This document shows, piece after piece, positions 1 through 10,961 of a stretch of DNA of 64,000 nucleotides. The stretch is from contig CM027378.1 in the NCBI GenBank assembly GCA_015680905.1, forward strand, positions 84,287,501-84,351,500, written 5' to 3'. Source of the DNA: Coptis chinensis (Eukaryota; Streptophyta; Magnoliopsida; Ranunculales; Ranunculaceae). The notes beneath the pieces are model-generated. The model ran no database searches. It was not told the origin of the DNA and saw nothing but the letters and a program-made list of their open reading frames with translations. The translations under genes were made by a program, and so were the position numbers. Each line of letters begins with the position of its first letter. Position 1 is the stretch's first letter.

Positions 1-993
1 TTTGGGTGAAACCACACTCTGACTGACCAGGTGGATATATGAATGATGGTTGACTATTTGTGGTAGAATTCCATGAATTTTATGCATGATTAGAAAACTC
101 TTGCGTGTATTGGGTACTAGGGAAATTTGAAAATTGAGGTTCATAATCATAATAATATTCTATAGGAGGCTTGAACTCAGTATATGATGTGCATTGAGAC
201 TCCCAGTGATACATACTACCACAGCAAGAACAAGGTTATGGGTTTGCATTATAATTCTATGACGGTTGCGATGCATATTAATAAGCCATGGATGCTCAAA
301 CAAGCATGATGCACAATCTGCATATATTCATTTATGCCCTTGAAGTTTTTGAAAAGTTTGCATGCAATGTCTGTAGATTAGATATTATGTCCTATTCGAA
401 TCGAACAGTGGGCGCAAATCTAGGATTTTGGCTCTACACGTGTCAAGAGGGAAGATTGCCACTTCACCAGATGGTGTGCCACCAAGAATCTCACCCACGA
501 TATTTCTGAGGGAGGGGAATGAGGAAGATGGTTGGTCCACTGAAATCTATTAATTCAGTACTCTCTTTGTTCGTGCTAGATGTTTGTCCTTATGGACATG
601 ACTAGATTGGCTCTGCTTGATTGATTTTATCTTTTTAGTTTGGTCTATGTGACAAACAGTTCACGCAACATCCGTTCTAAAGTGGGGCTTAATCCCATTT
701 TTTGTTCTTTTAGGGCTCGGGTTTAGCCTTAGCGTTAATGTAAAGACGAGATTTAAACGTAAATCACATAATCATCCAAGCATGCTTAGTAACATACAAG
801 TATCCTCTTACACTTTGTAGAGAGGAGGTTTAGAAATTACCGCCCAAGGTGTGCGTACACGACCCTTGGGGTGAAGGCGACGTGGTGAGGTTGACTTAAT
901 GTTTGATGTCTTGCATAATGAAGCTTTAATATTGTAGTGAGTATACTTTAAAAGAGTTTAGATTAAGAGTTGAGATTCATCCTAAATTGTACG
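1..993. other. unassigned AT-rich sequence left of CACTA element 1
   Basis: No gene is supported here. The only open frame (288-509) is short, has no recognisable motif and no convincing splice context. The block at 830-900 is more GC-rich but matches nothing I recognise. Confidence 0.5.
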
Positions 994-1020
994 CACTACT
1001 GGAAAAAAGTCAATAGATAG

Positions 1021-1290
1021 CACTAAAAAAACGCTATGAAATCAAGTCGATAGCATTTCGACAAACGCTATCAATCGCCATGCTATCCTTTTTAAGATAG
1101 CGTTTGAATAAAACGCAATAAAAATGATAGCGTTTGTGAATAAAACGCTATAACAACGATAGCATTTTAGATAGATGCTATTAAAATTCAATAGCGATTT
1201 CCTCAAATGCTATTGTACTTTTTATAGTGTTTCTGAGAAAAACGCTATGGAGCCTGATAGCAGTTTTTCAACGCTATTAAATATTTATAG
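1021..1290. repeat. left subterminal repeat array of CACTA element 1
   Basis: Short units of the kind AACGCTAT and its complement ATAGCGTTT recur about a dozen times in both orientations within 270 bp. In CACTA elements such subterminal repeats are the transposase-binding sites; their density next to the inverted repeat supports the element call. Confidence 0.75.
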
Positions 1291-1310
1291 CATTATTTTT
1301 AAGCTTAAAA

Positions 1311-1385
1311 TCGGATTCAAATGGATTTGAACCACCAACCTCTCAATTAAGAGCGCTCTTACTATTTAGAGCTTATGAATCCATT
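1311..1385 (-). other. tRNA-like relic inside CACTA element 1
   Basis: On the minus strand the stretch GGTTCAAATCC (1323-1333) resembles a tRNA B box, and about 35 bases upstream lies an A-box-like segment around TAAGAGCG with a plausible anticodon-arm fold (CTCTTAATTGAGAG). The acceptor stem cannot be closed convincingly, so this is a degenerate tRNA or tRNA-derived SINE relic rather than a gene. Confidence 0.35.
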
Positions 1386-3787
1386 AGAGAATACTTATTG
1401 ACAACTATGAGTTTTATCATTAAACAAATCTATGAGAAGTGATAATAGAAAATGCTTGTATATGACTGAGCAAATTACTTAGGCTATAAATTAGGTAACA
1501 TGCAAACAAATTGGACTCGAGCAACATACACATTTAAACTGCACCCTCATCATTAACATAAATTTTTTTCCTAAGTATTCACTAATTTTACAGTATGTCA
1601 AGAGTAAACGTTAGAATTGAGCTAGAAATAATGTAGCAATGTAGCATGATTGACTACACGCAGGGGAAGGAAAAATAACATGTCTTGAAGTACATCTAGC
1701 GCGCACCAAAAAATTACAGTATTGGAAAAAAAAAACAAAGTAGTCTAACAAGTAACTATACAGTGAAGGAACCCTTTTATGGGAAAAAGGTGATAGAATC
1801 ATACAACATCATATCTATTCCCTGTTGATCCAATCAATGATCTGCCTTCTTCTCTAAGACCATTAACTTATCAAATTAATTGATAAGGGTTATGAACTTC
1901 CTACTTAAATTTGACTTGAATTGGGCCTAACTCGGTTCTAAGCATATTGGGGGTGGGTAATTAAAACTAAAATTTGGGTGTACTAGAATCCTAGAAGTAA
2001 GTATTTTAGAATACATTGGGGGGGGGGGGAGTATATGACAAGTATATATATTATTTCAATGAAAGGCTTAGTGTGTATATTTATGGCTTTATGACCAGGA
2101 AGATCAGTGTCTACTTCCAAGATATTTCCTACCATATTTAAGCCTTTCTTCTTCATGTAATACCACAAGAATTGATCTAACCTGTATATAAATAATTGAT
2201 TTACGTAAATCAAATATATATAAAAACCACCATACATAATTAAATAAGCAAACAATAATTAAAAAGATCGACTCAAGTACTATACAAGATTTACATATAA
2301 ATCCAGTCATATATTCATTTGAGGTATATTGATATTTGACCCAAGTATTATATCATGCTGTAATAGAGAATTGAGCAGAGTATAGCAACATAGTCTAAGA
2401 ACTTAATGACGTGTTTTATAGTCTTCTATGTTCGCCGACTCTTAAACACTTTGCATGATACTTAAGTGATGTCTCCACAATATATTTAACATACACCAAA
2501 ACTCTACTACAATACTAAATATATATGTCACGACATGAAAAATTCATAGAAGAATAAATGAATTAATGTAGACAGAAAGGTATATAAAGCAGGTGAGGGA
2601 GCTGAGGTACCAATACTAACATAATCCATGCAATAAGATTAAATTAAGTTAATAAAACTTTGAGGGAACTCTAAAAAACAAAAGTGGTCCAGAAGTGGTG
2701 ATTCTTACTACCTCAGGAAGATGATAGTTGGGTCCTCGGGAGATGGTACGTACATGCTCTTAGCCACTAAGCATGTTGATCTGCTCTATTGAAACTACAA
2801 TTGACATATAAATCAAAGACGAAGCAAGCAGTTGCTTATATTGAAATGAAGTTCTTTGATCTTCATACAGTACTTAAGTCCTAAAACTCAAAATCAAGAC
2901 AGGAAGTTGCACAATCTAACTCACACAACACATCCATATAACCACCAGAAATAGACCCCATCCCTTTCTAATATCTCAAACAATCTCGCTTAAATCACTA
3001 TCCAACACTTAAAAAGTGTACTAAGTATGCAACGGTAAACAAGTGTTGGTAAGTGAAAATATTGTGCGTTGCTAATATCCAGTTATCGGTGTGGTGCCTT
3101 GTCATATATACTGAGTTCAACAGTAAGAAGACAACCAATGTGTACTTATAACAAGCACATGCCGTCAAACAATTACTCGTTAGCTTAAATCCACATTGCT
3201 TTCAACCTTATATGCTTATTCCTTCCAAGTCTCCAACTATCACTAGATAGCTATCTTTTCTCTTATTGGTGCTACCATTTCTGTCGAACCTTAACATAAT
3301 TTTACATCATTGAAACCAAGTAACCCTTCAACAAAATAATTTCCAAACCTCCAACATGCACCAAAGTAGATCCACATAAAATATGTGTGAGTGTGTGACA
3401 TTCAACATAAACAAAGCTCACCTGCTTCCTGCTCCAATCATATTGCCTGACCACAAAAGCAAGAGCAAACTGAAGAAGCACTAATCCCTCTTTCGACAAC
3501 CTATACGCACTTGACTGCATCCATAATCAACCATTAAACAACACATCATAGAAGCCAAATTTTGAAGGTAATCAAGCCATTATATTATTTAATACGAAAT
3601 ATAAATCACCAAATAGTTCTACGTTCGAAATACAATCTTACCGTATCAAGTATCAAATGCATTCTCATTTCTTGACTTTAAAACTCCCCATTAGTTAATT
3701 AAATATTGGCATTGAAGTGATTGAACATTCCTCAACAGCACATGTACTAAAATTGACATTTTCTCATTCAACATTCAAAGGTATGAC
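1386..3787. other. CACTA element 1 interior, no gene recognised
   Basis: About 2.4 kb of AT-rich sequence. All open frames are under 95 codons and look random. It contains an 11-base G run near 2019-2029 and short AT-rich repeats. Nothing with a recognisable protein motif was seen on either strand. Confidence 0.5.
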
Positions 3788-5846
3788 AACACTACAACAT
3801 TCAACCCTCAGAAGACTACTATAATTACGGGAGCTATGTTTCATGATGATGCACAAGCGCTGGCCCAGATACTGGGTTTGGAACTTGTGAAATCTCCAGT
3901 AAGATATCTCGGTCTCCCACTCATTTCTGCTCGACCTGGAATCAAAGAGTGCCAACCATTGATTGAAAAGGTCACAGGCCGCATAAAGGACTGGAAAGCT
4001 AAATTACTATCTCACGCAGGCAGACTACAGTTGGTCCTCGCGGTCTTGAGCTCTCTAAACATCTATTGGGCCAGAACATTCATACTTCCTATAGCAGTGC
4101 TGGAACAAATTGAGAAAATATGTGTCACCTTCCTATGGAGCGGAACTGAATCCAAAAGGTGTGTACATCAAGCAAGCTTGAGTACCATATGCAAAACAAA
4201 GGAGGAGGGTGGCCTAGGGATGATGAGTATGGAAATATGGAACAAGGGCACGCATTGTGGGCTGCTGTTCAAGATCGTAAGTAAAGAGAGTAGTGTCTGG
4301 GTCGAGTGGATTTGGATAAATCAGTTGGAGAATAAATTCTTGTGGACTATGCCGATTCCCAGAGATTGTTCTTGGTCATGGCGCAATATCTTGAAGTGTA
4401 GAAAGGAAGCAAGAGAGCTAATCTGTTATTCTATCTCAAATGGGGAAGACACTCTCTTATGGCACGACATTTGGTGCAGCAGCAGTCCTCTCTTACACAA
4501 TTCACAAGCGGTAGCTGAAATCATGCTTCCCCTCAATGCAACAGTGAAGGAACTATTGACCAATGGAAGCTGGAATGACATTGTAAATAATATACAGTGC
4601 AGTACCCTCAGAGAAGATATCTTGAGTACCAAAGTGAATCGACACATAGAGAGAGATCGAGTAGTATGGACACCGCATCATAGTGGATCATTCACGACGA
4701 ACAATGCGTACCACGCTCTGAGAAGACATGGGGGTAAGGTTAGATGGCAACGTATGGTATGGGGCCGACTGGTTATCCCTAGTCATTATTTTACTGCCTG
4801 GCAATTATTCTCAAACAGCCTCTCAACTCAAGACAGGTTAGTTTACAAAAAGATTCTAACACATTCATCTTGTTGCCTGTGTCAGCAAAGTCGGGAATTC
4901 TCAAATCATCTGTTCTTTGACTGCTCCTCTCGAAAGGTGATCAATGGCATTAAGATAGTCTTGGGTATTGGAACTGATTGCAGAAGCTCAAATAGAGAAT
5001 GGTCTTCACTGCTGAAACTTTGCAGAAAGTCGAGCCAGGTGGTGGAAATCTATAAGAGTTACATATGTGCAATAGTTAATGGGATTTGGAAGGAGCGAAA
5101 TGCACGTAGGTTCTCCAATCATAGTAGGCCAGCATCAGCGGTGTTGAAATGCATTCTGAGAAAGATGAGAAGATATTTACAGGTGAAGGTATCGGAAATG
5201 GAGGACACGGACGTCGCCCGAAGGCTAACTCATGATATCGGGATCCAGGTGAAGTTTAAAAGTGCGACACAACAGTTTTGTACCTGGGAACCACCTGAAC
5301 AGGATAGATTTAAATTGAACCTGATGGGGAACATTGCGGATAATGGTACGGGTCATGGGGGAGCAATCAGAAATAGTAAGGGTGAGTTATTGAGAGCATT
5401 CACTGGTAGTGGAGGAGAGAGGTCAGTACTCTTCCAAGAATTGAAGGCCATTGAGATTGGGTTGTGTATATGTTTGGAAATAGGCTGTGTACAAGTGGAT
5501 GTGGCATCGGACTCTCTACAAGCAGTACAAATGAGTAACAAGCGAGCCAAACCGCCATGGAACTGTCAAGATGTGCTAAACCATATTTTAGATATAACGT
5601 CACAGTTGTTAAGTTGTACTTTCTCGCATGTTTTTAGGGAGTCTAACAGAGTTGCCGACCACCTAGCTGGCCTATCTATTGACCATGGTTGTAATATTGT
5701 GTATGTTGGTCCTCCAATAGGTAGGGAGTTGTATAATTTCATTGAGGAGGATGCAAGAGGCACCATCTATGTACGAGTTGGATGATGAATACAGGTGAGG
5801 GTCAGCCTAACCCTAGCTTAAAGTTTTAAAAAAAAACACTACAACA
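3788..5846 (+). mobile_element. 5'-truncated LINE nested in CACTA element 1
   Basis: The 12-mer AACACTACAACA occurs immediately before the LINE-like coding sequence (3788-3799) and immediately after a terminal A run (5835-5846), which is the target duplication expected of target-primed insertion. The insert begins abruptly at 3800 within the region between the reverse transcriptase and the C-terminal domains of ORF2, so the endonuclease and the reverse transcriptase core are missing. The tail after the stop codon ends in A9. The insertion therefore postdates the CACTA element around it. Confidence 0.85.
3836..5785 (+). CDS. LINE ORF2 C-terminal part: zinc-finger (zf-RVT) and RNase H
   Basis: A 649-codon frame without interruption; LINE similarity extends upstream in the same frame to 3800, so the ATG at 3836 is just an internal Met created by 5' truncation. 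Residues ~20-130 match the post-RT thumb region (KSPVRYLGLPL, then DWKAKLLSHAGRLQL). Residues ~345-363 form the zf-RVT finger (CxxC...HxxxxC, CCLCQQSREFSNHLFFDC). Residues ~492-618 are an RVT_3 type RNase H: the Glu in QELKAIEIG, Asp in ASDSLQAV and Asp in NRVADHLAG are present, but the first catalytic Asp is replaced (LNLMG instead of the usual N-x-DG). In intact LINEs this protein makes and processes cDNA at the target site; this part alone cannot. The open frame suggests recent insertion. Confidence 0.8.
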   Translation: MFHDDAQALAQILGLELVKSPVRYLGLPLISARPGIKECQPLIEKVTGRIKDWKAKLLSHAGRLQLVLAVLSSLNIYWARTFILPIAVLEQIEKICVTFLWSGTESKRCVHQASLSTICKTKEEGGLGMMSMEIWNKGTHCGLLFKIVSKESSVWVEWIWINQLENKFLWTMPIPRDCSWSWRNILKCRKEARELICYSISNGEDTLLWHDIWCSSSPLLHNSQAVAEIMLPLNATVKELLTNGSWNDIVNNIQCSTLREDILSTKVNRHIERDRVVWTPHHSGSFTTNNAYHALRRHGGKVRWQRMVWGRLVIPSHYFTAWQLFSNSLSTQDRLVYKKILTHSSCCLCQQSREFSNHLFFDCSSRKVINGIKIVLGIGTDCRSSNREWSSLLKLCRKSSQVVEIYKSYICAIVNGIWKERNARRFSNHSRPASAVLKCILRKMRRYLQVKVSEMEDTDVARRLTHDIGIQVKFKSATQQFCTWEPPEQDRFKLNLMGNIADNGTGHGGAIRNSKGELLRAFTGSGGERSVLFQELKAIEIGLCICLEIGCVQVDVASDSLQAVQMSNKRAKPPWNCQDVLNHILDITSQLLSCTFSHVFRESNRVADHLAGLSIDHGCNIVYVGPPIGRELYNFIEEDARGTIYVRVG

Positions 5847-6340
5847 GTATTAGCAAAAGCCAGAGACACTAGATCACAACAGTTTATTCTATTATTATTA
5901 TTTTTTTTTTTTTTAAATTGTGAGTTTATAGAAATAGTTGTAAGAAAGATGAGGGACCTCAACTAGATTCTCTTTACAGTTTACACATCTTCCTTTTTGC
6001 CGCCTCCCAAAATACATCACTCAAAAGCAAACCAAGTACTACTTCCACCAGCACCGCTATCAACACTCAACTTTGAGTGGACTGTTAAAAAAAAATAGAG
6101 AAGAACTAAAGAAGAGAGTGTAGAGAGTGTAGGGAGGCTGGAGAAGAAGTGAAGAACAAAGAATTGAAGAAGAATTGAAGAAGAAAAGAAGATAACTGAA
6201 GAACATAAGAAGTGAAAATTGAAGAACAATAATAAAAAAAAATAATAAATAAAAAAAAATAGTAGAGAAGAACATAACTGGAGAGTTCAAAGTTGACACG
6301 AAGAACACCAAAAACCAATATTTCAAGTTTAACACAACAA
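5847..6340. other. CACTA element 1 interior, purine-rich stretch
   Basis: A pyrimidine-poor, GAAGAA-rich segment (about 6075-6265) follows the LINE tail. The long frames on its minus strand are low-complexity shadows (Phe, Ser, Leu runs) and not genes. It could be a captured 5' untranslated region of the coding-like fragment that follows. Confidence 0.45.
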
Positions 6341-6341
6341 A

Positions 6342-6620
6342 TTGGCAACAATATCAACACCTAGATTATTCTCCCCAACCAAGTTTACCCATAAAAAACC
6401 AACCTTTATAACAAATACCAAAGTAAACTCACTAACAACACAATCCCCAACTCCTAATTCCATCAAAAAACCATTTTTCTCCTTAAATTACTCACTTACA
6501 GTCAATAATTCAAAAGAAAATAAGATGTACCTGAAGACCAGCTCGATTTGATGGTGGTTCCAACTTCTAATCCCATCAACCATCGGAGCTCCTTTCTCAG
6601 ATTTTGTTTTTAGGGCTTTC
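6342..6620 (+). pseudogene. plastid-transit-peptide-like host exon fragment in CACTA element 1
   Basis: From 6342 the frame reads ATISTPRLFSPTKFTHKKPT and onward for about 60 residues: rich in Ser, Thr, Asn and Lys with no acidic residue until the end, the composition of a chloroplast transit peptide. The first codon is TTG, where ATG would be expected, so the start appears lost. Near 6525 the reading would continue as DVPEDQLDLMVVPTSNPINH only after a one-base shift. I do not recognise the protein. Its position inside a CACTA element suggests a captured first exon; an unrelated chance frame remains possible. Confidence 0.35.
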
Positions 6621-6721
6621 AATTTTTTGTTTCCCCCGAAGTTAATGAGTTCATGGGTTCTAAATAACTTATATACTCCGTTGATTTTGTCACATGTATT
6701 AACTTTAAGTGCCCGATTTAA

Positions 6722-6890
6722 CCACGTATGAAGTCGAGATAGCGTTTATTAGGATCTAGGGACAGCGTGCGAGCACTAAACGCAATTGAAATCGAAAGCA
6801 TACTAGTAAAGGATTGCGTTATATTTGGCAAACGTAATGGCTATTTTTTTTTATAGCATTTTTTTATAAATGCAATTAAACAAATGCTAT
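6722..6890. repeat. right subterminal repeat region of CACTA element 1
   Basis: ATAGCGTTTA, AACGCAATT, TTGCGTTAT and AAATGCTAT units in both orientations lie just inside the right inverted repeat, mirroring the left array in a more decayed form. Confidence 0.6.
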
Positions 6891-6913
6891 CTATTGACTT
6901 TTTTGTAGTAGTG

Positions 6914-7686
6914 TGTTTAGAGTTTGAGTGAGGGAGATATGAAAAAGAAAGGTAGACTCTTGAATATTATAATGGTTCTAAGCTAATGAATTTGAAAGTT
7001 TTGATTGTTTGATTGAAATGACTTGAAAACATGAAAGAAAGATTGATTAAAACATTGAAATAAAAGTAACAAACAAGATTGAAGATTAAAACAAAGAACA
7101 AATAATACAAGTTTGATTGAAATAAAGAAAAGGAAATAACAAGTTGATTGAAATAAAATAAAACAACAAGAAATTAAAGACATGAATTGAAAAATAAGAC
7201 AAGAAAATAAACAAACCAAATGGTTTGGATCCTAAGATAATGGATGAGTTCTCTCTCCCTTGCTTTTTGTTTATATACCCCTACTTTTGCCATTTACATA
7301 TTTGCCCTCATCTATTATAAACTAGACACCTCACCCCCTTCACTTTTGCTTTTGCTTTTTGGTGCCTTCTTGACCAAGATAGGTTTAGGGATAAGTCTTC
7401 ATAATTTGAAATAAGGGCCTCCATCTTTGGTCTTTTGAATTTAGGACTTTGATTGTTGACTTTGACCGTTGATTTTGACTTTTTCAGTACTTTTCTATAG
7501 CAGCTACTGGTCTTCATAATAAGCGTGATTAATGCTCCTTTTGATGTTAAGACGCAACTTTTATGATAAGTGGTCTGAAATACTCCTTAACTTAGTAAAA
7601 GCTATGAGTTGTCTTTTCGTTAAGCATATGAGGGATTGTAATGCAGCAATATACGGGTAGTAAAATGCACATTTGGGAGCTGATCA
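6914..7686 (-). repeat. gypsy-type LTR-like sequence, copy a (minus strand)
   Basis: Read on the minus strand the block begins at 7686 with TGATCAGCTCCCAAATGTGC, the TGAT...GTGC form typical of Ty3/gypsy LTR starts, and it shares scattered similarity in the same order with 8935-9678 (AATAAA-rich part, then GTTGACTTTGACC-like, then the GCACATTTGGG end). The left boundary abuts CACTA element 1 and cannot be fixed. No coding part of a gypsy element lies nearby. Confidence 0.4.
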
Positions 7687-8934
7687 CATGTCAACCCACC
7701 ATTCGAGCTTTTCCTTACGGTTACAAGTTTGATCTATCTGAGACCCACAAGTCGGGTCAAAATGTGGCAAAGCCAATAAGATACAATTGGTTGCCTTCGT
7801 GGGCTTAAAACTATGAAAGCAATAAACACGAAAAGTAACTACGTTTAGCTAATTAACTATTCACTAATGATTACTTAAACAAAATATGTAAAAACTTGGA
7901 AAGTGTTCGCCAAAGATTGGGATGCGCGAGCATGATGTTACACTACTCGCCTCACACATCCAACCGGTCCAAGTTGGTTGAATCCCCAACTTTTAGTAAG
8001 TAAACTTAAACTAAAAGACTAAACTTTCAAAACTTAAACTATTTTGTATTTATCCTAATTAATTTTTTTTTGTATTTTGACTTAACTGTATGATATTATC
8101 TTAATCTAATCATGCATAAACAACAATTAATAGAAAATAAAACCTAAACATGTTACTAAACTAATTTTAATGTTTAACTTTATTGATGGATTACTAATTC
8201 ATTTTAATTAATAAATTTTTAAATTTTTAAATTACTTTTTAAATTGAATTTTTTGTTTTGAAAACTCAAAACTTTGCAAATCTATCTACTTTTTATCTAC
8301 TAACAGTTGAATTAAAAAGACTATGGAGAATTAAAAGTGACTTACACATGAAGATTCTGAGCCAACAGACTCTTTGTTGGAAAAAAACAAGGTGTGGCGC
8401 GGGTTAATGAAGTGCGGGTGCGTGTCACACGTGGGAGCGTGTTTGATAGGTGAGGGGCGCGTGGGTATCAGGCGCGGCGCGGGTAGAGGTGCTTCATTTG
8501 CGCTCATTTTTCTCCAGCAGTCTCCAGTGAATCGTCTCGAACTGGAAATATGCAAAAAAGAAGCATCAGTAACGAAATAAAGGAAAAAAACTTGAAAATT
8601 TTGAAAATAAGATTGAGATGAAGAGTTCAAAGAGTGATTTTTTTCTCCATCTTCCTCTTTCCATTTGGATCCATGACGGCGACACCATTTGAATATGTAG
8701 AAATAGTGGGGATTTGGGTTGTGTTGTTCATCTTAAATCCTTTGTTTGGAGGAATGGTTTGATGGTTGAAAAATCTCTTCTAAATTTTCTAGTCTTTCTT
8801 TACTCTTGTTCTTAAGGTTTTAATGGTGGAAACACTAGTTCTTTATCTAGAATAGTTTGAAATATTAATTAAACTATTGATTTGATAGAGAACATGTATG
8901 AAAATGGTTTAGATGGATATCTTGCTCACAAAGT
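7687..8934. other. no gene recognised; contains a CpG-rich patch
   Basis: Mostly AT-rich. At 8385-8545 there is a compact GC- and CpG-rich island (GTGGCGCGGG, GGCGCGGCGCGGG) quite unlike its surroundings; frames across it start without ATG or are short. If copies a and b are LTRs of one element this would be its internal region, but no PBS or coding motif was found. Confidence 0.4.
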
Positions 8935-9678
8935 TATACTCATTTGAACTTGTTAAATGAGTATGACTAGTGTTTTTGGGATTGAATCAAATATTAGGAA
9001 AGTAATGAAACTTTGTATTGAAGACAAGATTGAAAACTAGTATTGAAGATAATAAGAACTTGATTTAACCACTAAAGCTTGAAGAACATAAAAATAGAAA
9101 ACAAGTAAAAAACAAATTATAATATTAATTTAAAACATATTATCTACTCCTAATGACCAAAGATTAATTCTATGGTAGAAAAATAAAGCTACAAACTAAA
9201 TAGTTTGGACCCTAAAAACATTGGATATCTAATTCTCTACATCTCTTTGATTTATATAGGACACCAATTACATATTTTCCCCTTCTTCTAGAAACACCTT
9301 GAGGATAAGATTAAGTTTTGTGGGCTTTTGACTTAAGCTCATATATTTGAATTCTTGATTTGACTTTAAGTCCTTGAGTCCATAGCTTATAGCTTTGAGT
9401 CCTTGAGTCTGCAGCTTTTAGTCTGAAGTCCTTGAGAGTTGATTTTGACAATTGACTTTGACTTTTTGGCACTTTTGCTCTCCTAAACTGGAATCTTTTC
9501 AAGCAGCATCAATAGCAATTCTTTTTGCGCTAAAATGCACGTTTTAGGAATATACGTCCTAAATGGCTTGTATCCTGCAAAATGTAGCAAAAGTTATAAG
9601 TTGTCTGTTCATTAAGCATAAGAATTGCATAATTGAAACATTGTAAAGGTAATAAAACGCACATTTGGGGACTGATCA
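8935..9678 (-). repeat. gypsy-type LTR-like sequence, copy b (minus strand)
   Basis: On the minus strand it starts at 9678 with TGATCAGTCCCCAAATGTGC, nearly the same start as copy a, and the internal order of similar short blocks is the same. The two copies are strongly diverged and flanking pentamers do not reveal a target duplication, so whether they are one old element's LTRs or two solo LTRs is open. Confidence 0.4.
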
Positions 9679-9979
9679 GTACCGTAGCCGAGTAGTCATT
9701 TTTTTTAATAACAAAACACTCGAAATTGTAGCCTCTTGGATCGGTGTACTACTGTACTAAATGTATTCAAAATTTCCAATCCAGCTGACCTTTTTGTCTT
9801 GGATACAATAAATCGGCATTAAGGGATGGTTAGAGTTTAGAGGGAAATATCGGCATATATTCATAGAAAATATCAGATTTAGATAGGTATTACGACAAAA
9901 CCCTACATTTTACGATACTTTGTGCTAGGAGTCTATTGCCTGATTTGGCATGTCCACTGATTGTTGTACCATGAGTCCA

Positions 9980-10740
9980 ATACTCATTTTGATACAAGTG
10001 TCCAACCAAATTAGGATCAAGCAAGATCAGACAAGAAGTTCGATCCTAATAGGCAGTTCAAACTTTTCTTGTTCTCTCTAACCACTGAACCACCTTTCTT
10101 AATTTCTTGAAGCTTGGTCTTAAGCTGAATTACATGTGCTCAAGATAATGTGGAAAACCTTGATTCTAAAGTTAGCCATAAGGCTCTAGACGATTGAATA
10201 CCAATAACATAAGGCAATATTTCTTCACTCAATATAGCATTCAGCCAAATGAGTAACATCTGACCACGTTTAATCCAAGATACATAATAGGGATTTATCT
10301 GAGAAGTGACATTACCAGCATTGTCTAATAAAACTTTCGATAGACTAGAATCAGTACCTACAATGATACTATGTAGATCATAAGTGTTAAAGATTGGCAT
10401 AAAGAATTTCTTCCAAATCAAGTAGTTTTCTATAGTTAGCTTTAGTGGAACCATATTGGAAATAATCTGAAAGGAGTAAGATGTGTTTTAAGGTGGTGCA
10501 ACTATTGGCATAGTGCACATTGATCCTTGTTGTTGTTGATGAAGTTCAGTGAGATTTGGTTGCTGTGAAGATATAAAACTTTGATTTGGTTGTTGTGAAG
10601 ATGTGAAACCTTGTGTTGGTTGTTGTGAAGCCATGAAACCTTGATATTGAGGATTTATACTATAGGTAGAATTGAATCCATGAACCTGCTGATTAAAACT
10701 TTGAGTTTGTTGATTCCTTCCTTAAATCTAATTGACTTGA
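9980..10740 (-). pseudogene. copia gag, central and distal part
   Basis: The open segment 10454-10140 contains the copia Gag core: NYLIWKKFFMPIF, later SWIKRGQMLLIWLNAILSEE and SRALWLTLESRF, matching the UBN2/retrotran_gag_2 domain that packages element RNA in virus-like particles. Further left the frame continues as HVIQLKTKLQEIKKG before it decays. To the right, 10740-10455 encodes a glutamine-rich stretch with repeated SQQPNQ-like units, then a stop codon before NTSYSF. Nonsense and boundary damage make it non-functional. Confidence 0.7.
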
Positions 10741-10811
10741 CTTAAATCATTGAAAGAAGAAAGATTTTAATTGAGTAAAGGACTCGAAATTTTAATTTTA
10801 GAAATTGATGG

Positions 10812-10956
10812 ATTATGATAACCGTAAAAAAAATAGTAAATTTCTCTAACTTATTCTTATGCTATTGATTATTATTTCCCACTCTCAACATATATATTCA
10901 TGCAATACATAGAGTACAGAATCATTCCACTCTTAATTCTCTAGACCTAAACGACT
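10812..10956. repeat. direct repeat, left copy, next to Cassandra LTR
   Basis: About 145 bp (AGTAAATTTCTCTAACTTAT ... CTCTAGACCTAAACGA) recurs at 11346-11500 with a handful of differences. The copies flank the solo LTR at 10962-11340. Confidence 0.8.
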
Positions 10957-10961
10957 TGCAG

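Larger units (their letters stand above)
994..6913. mobile_element. CACTA (En/Spm-like) non-autonomous DNA transposon 1
   Basis: The left end at 994-1016 starts CACTACTGGAAAAAAGTC and the right end at 6891-6913 is its inverted counterpart CACTACTACAAAAAAGTC; the 23-bp inverted repeats differ at two positions by eye. The CACTA start and the arrays of short subterminal repeats just inside both ends are the hallmarks of this superfamily. No TNP2- or TNPA-like transposase reading frame exists inside, so it would depend on an enzyme made elsewhere. The flanking triplets (acg at 991-993, tgt at 6914-6916) do not match, so the 3-bp target duplication expected for the family is not preserved. Without the nested LINE the element would be about 3.9 kb. 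Confidence 0.85.

Noticed and set aside
1021..1290. CRISPR-like array of short repeats
   Set aside because: Units are short, occur in both orientations, have no uniform spacers and sit inside a CACTA terminus in a plant genome.
1311..1385. A functional tRNA gene on the minus strand
   Set aside because: A- and B-box-like sequences are present but no acceptor stem closes and the anticodon arm is imperfect.
6017..6360. Three overlapping minus-strand frames rich in Phe, Leu and Ser
   Set aside because: They are low-complexity shadows of a GAAGAA-rich plus-strand stretch.
994..6916. 3-bp target duplication for CACTA element 1
   Set aside because: Flanking triplets acg and tgt do not match; shifting the ends spoils the inverted repeat.
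8374..8580. Gene in the CpG-rich patch
   Set aside because: The frame begins at TTG, has no motif and its minus-strand counterpart is equally open, as expected from composition alone.
6914..9678. One full-length gypsy element with LTRs at both ends
   Set aside because: The two LTR-like blocks are too diverged, the interior is only 1.2 kb without PBS or coding sequence, and no shared target duplication was found.
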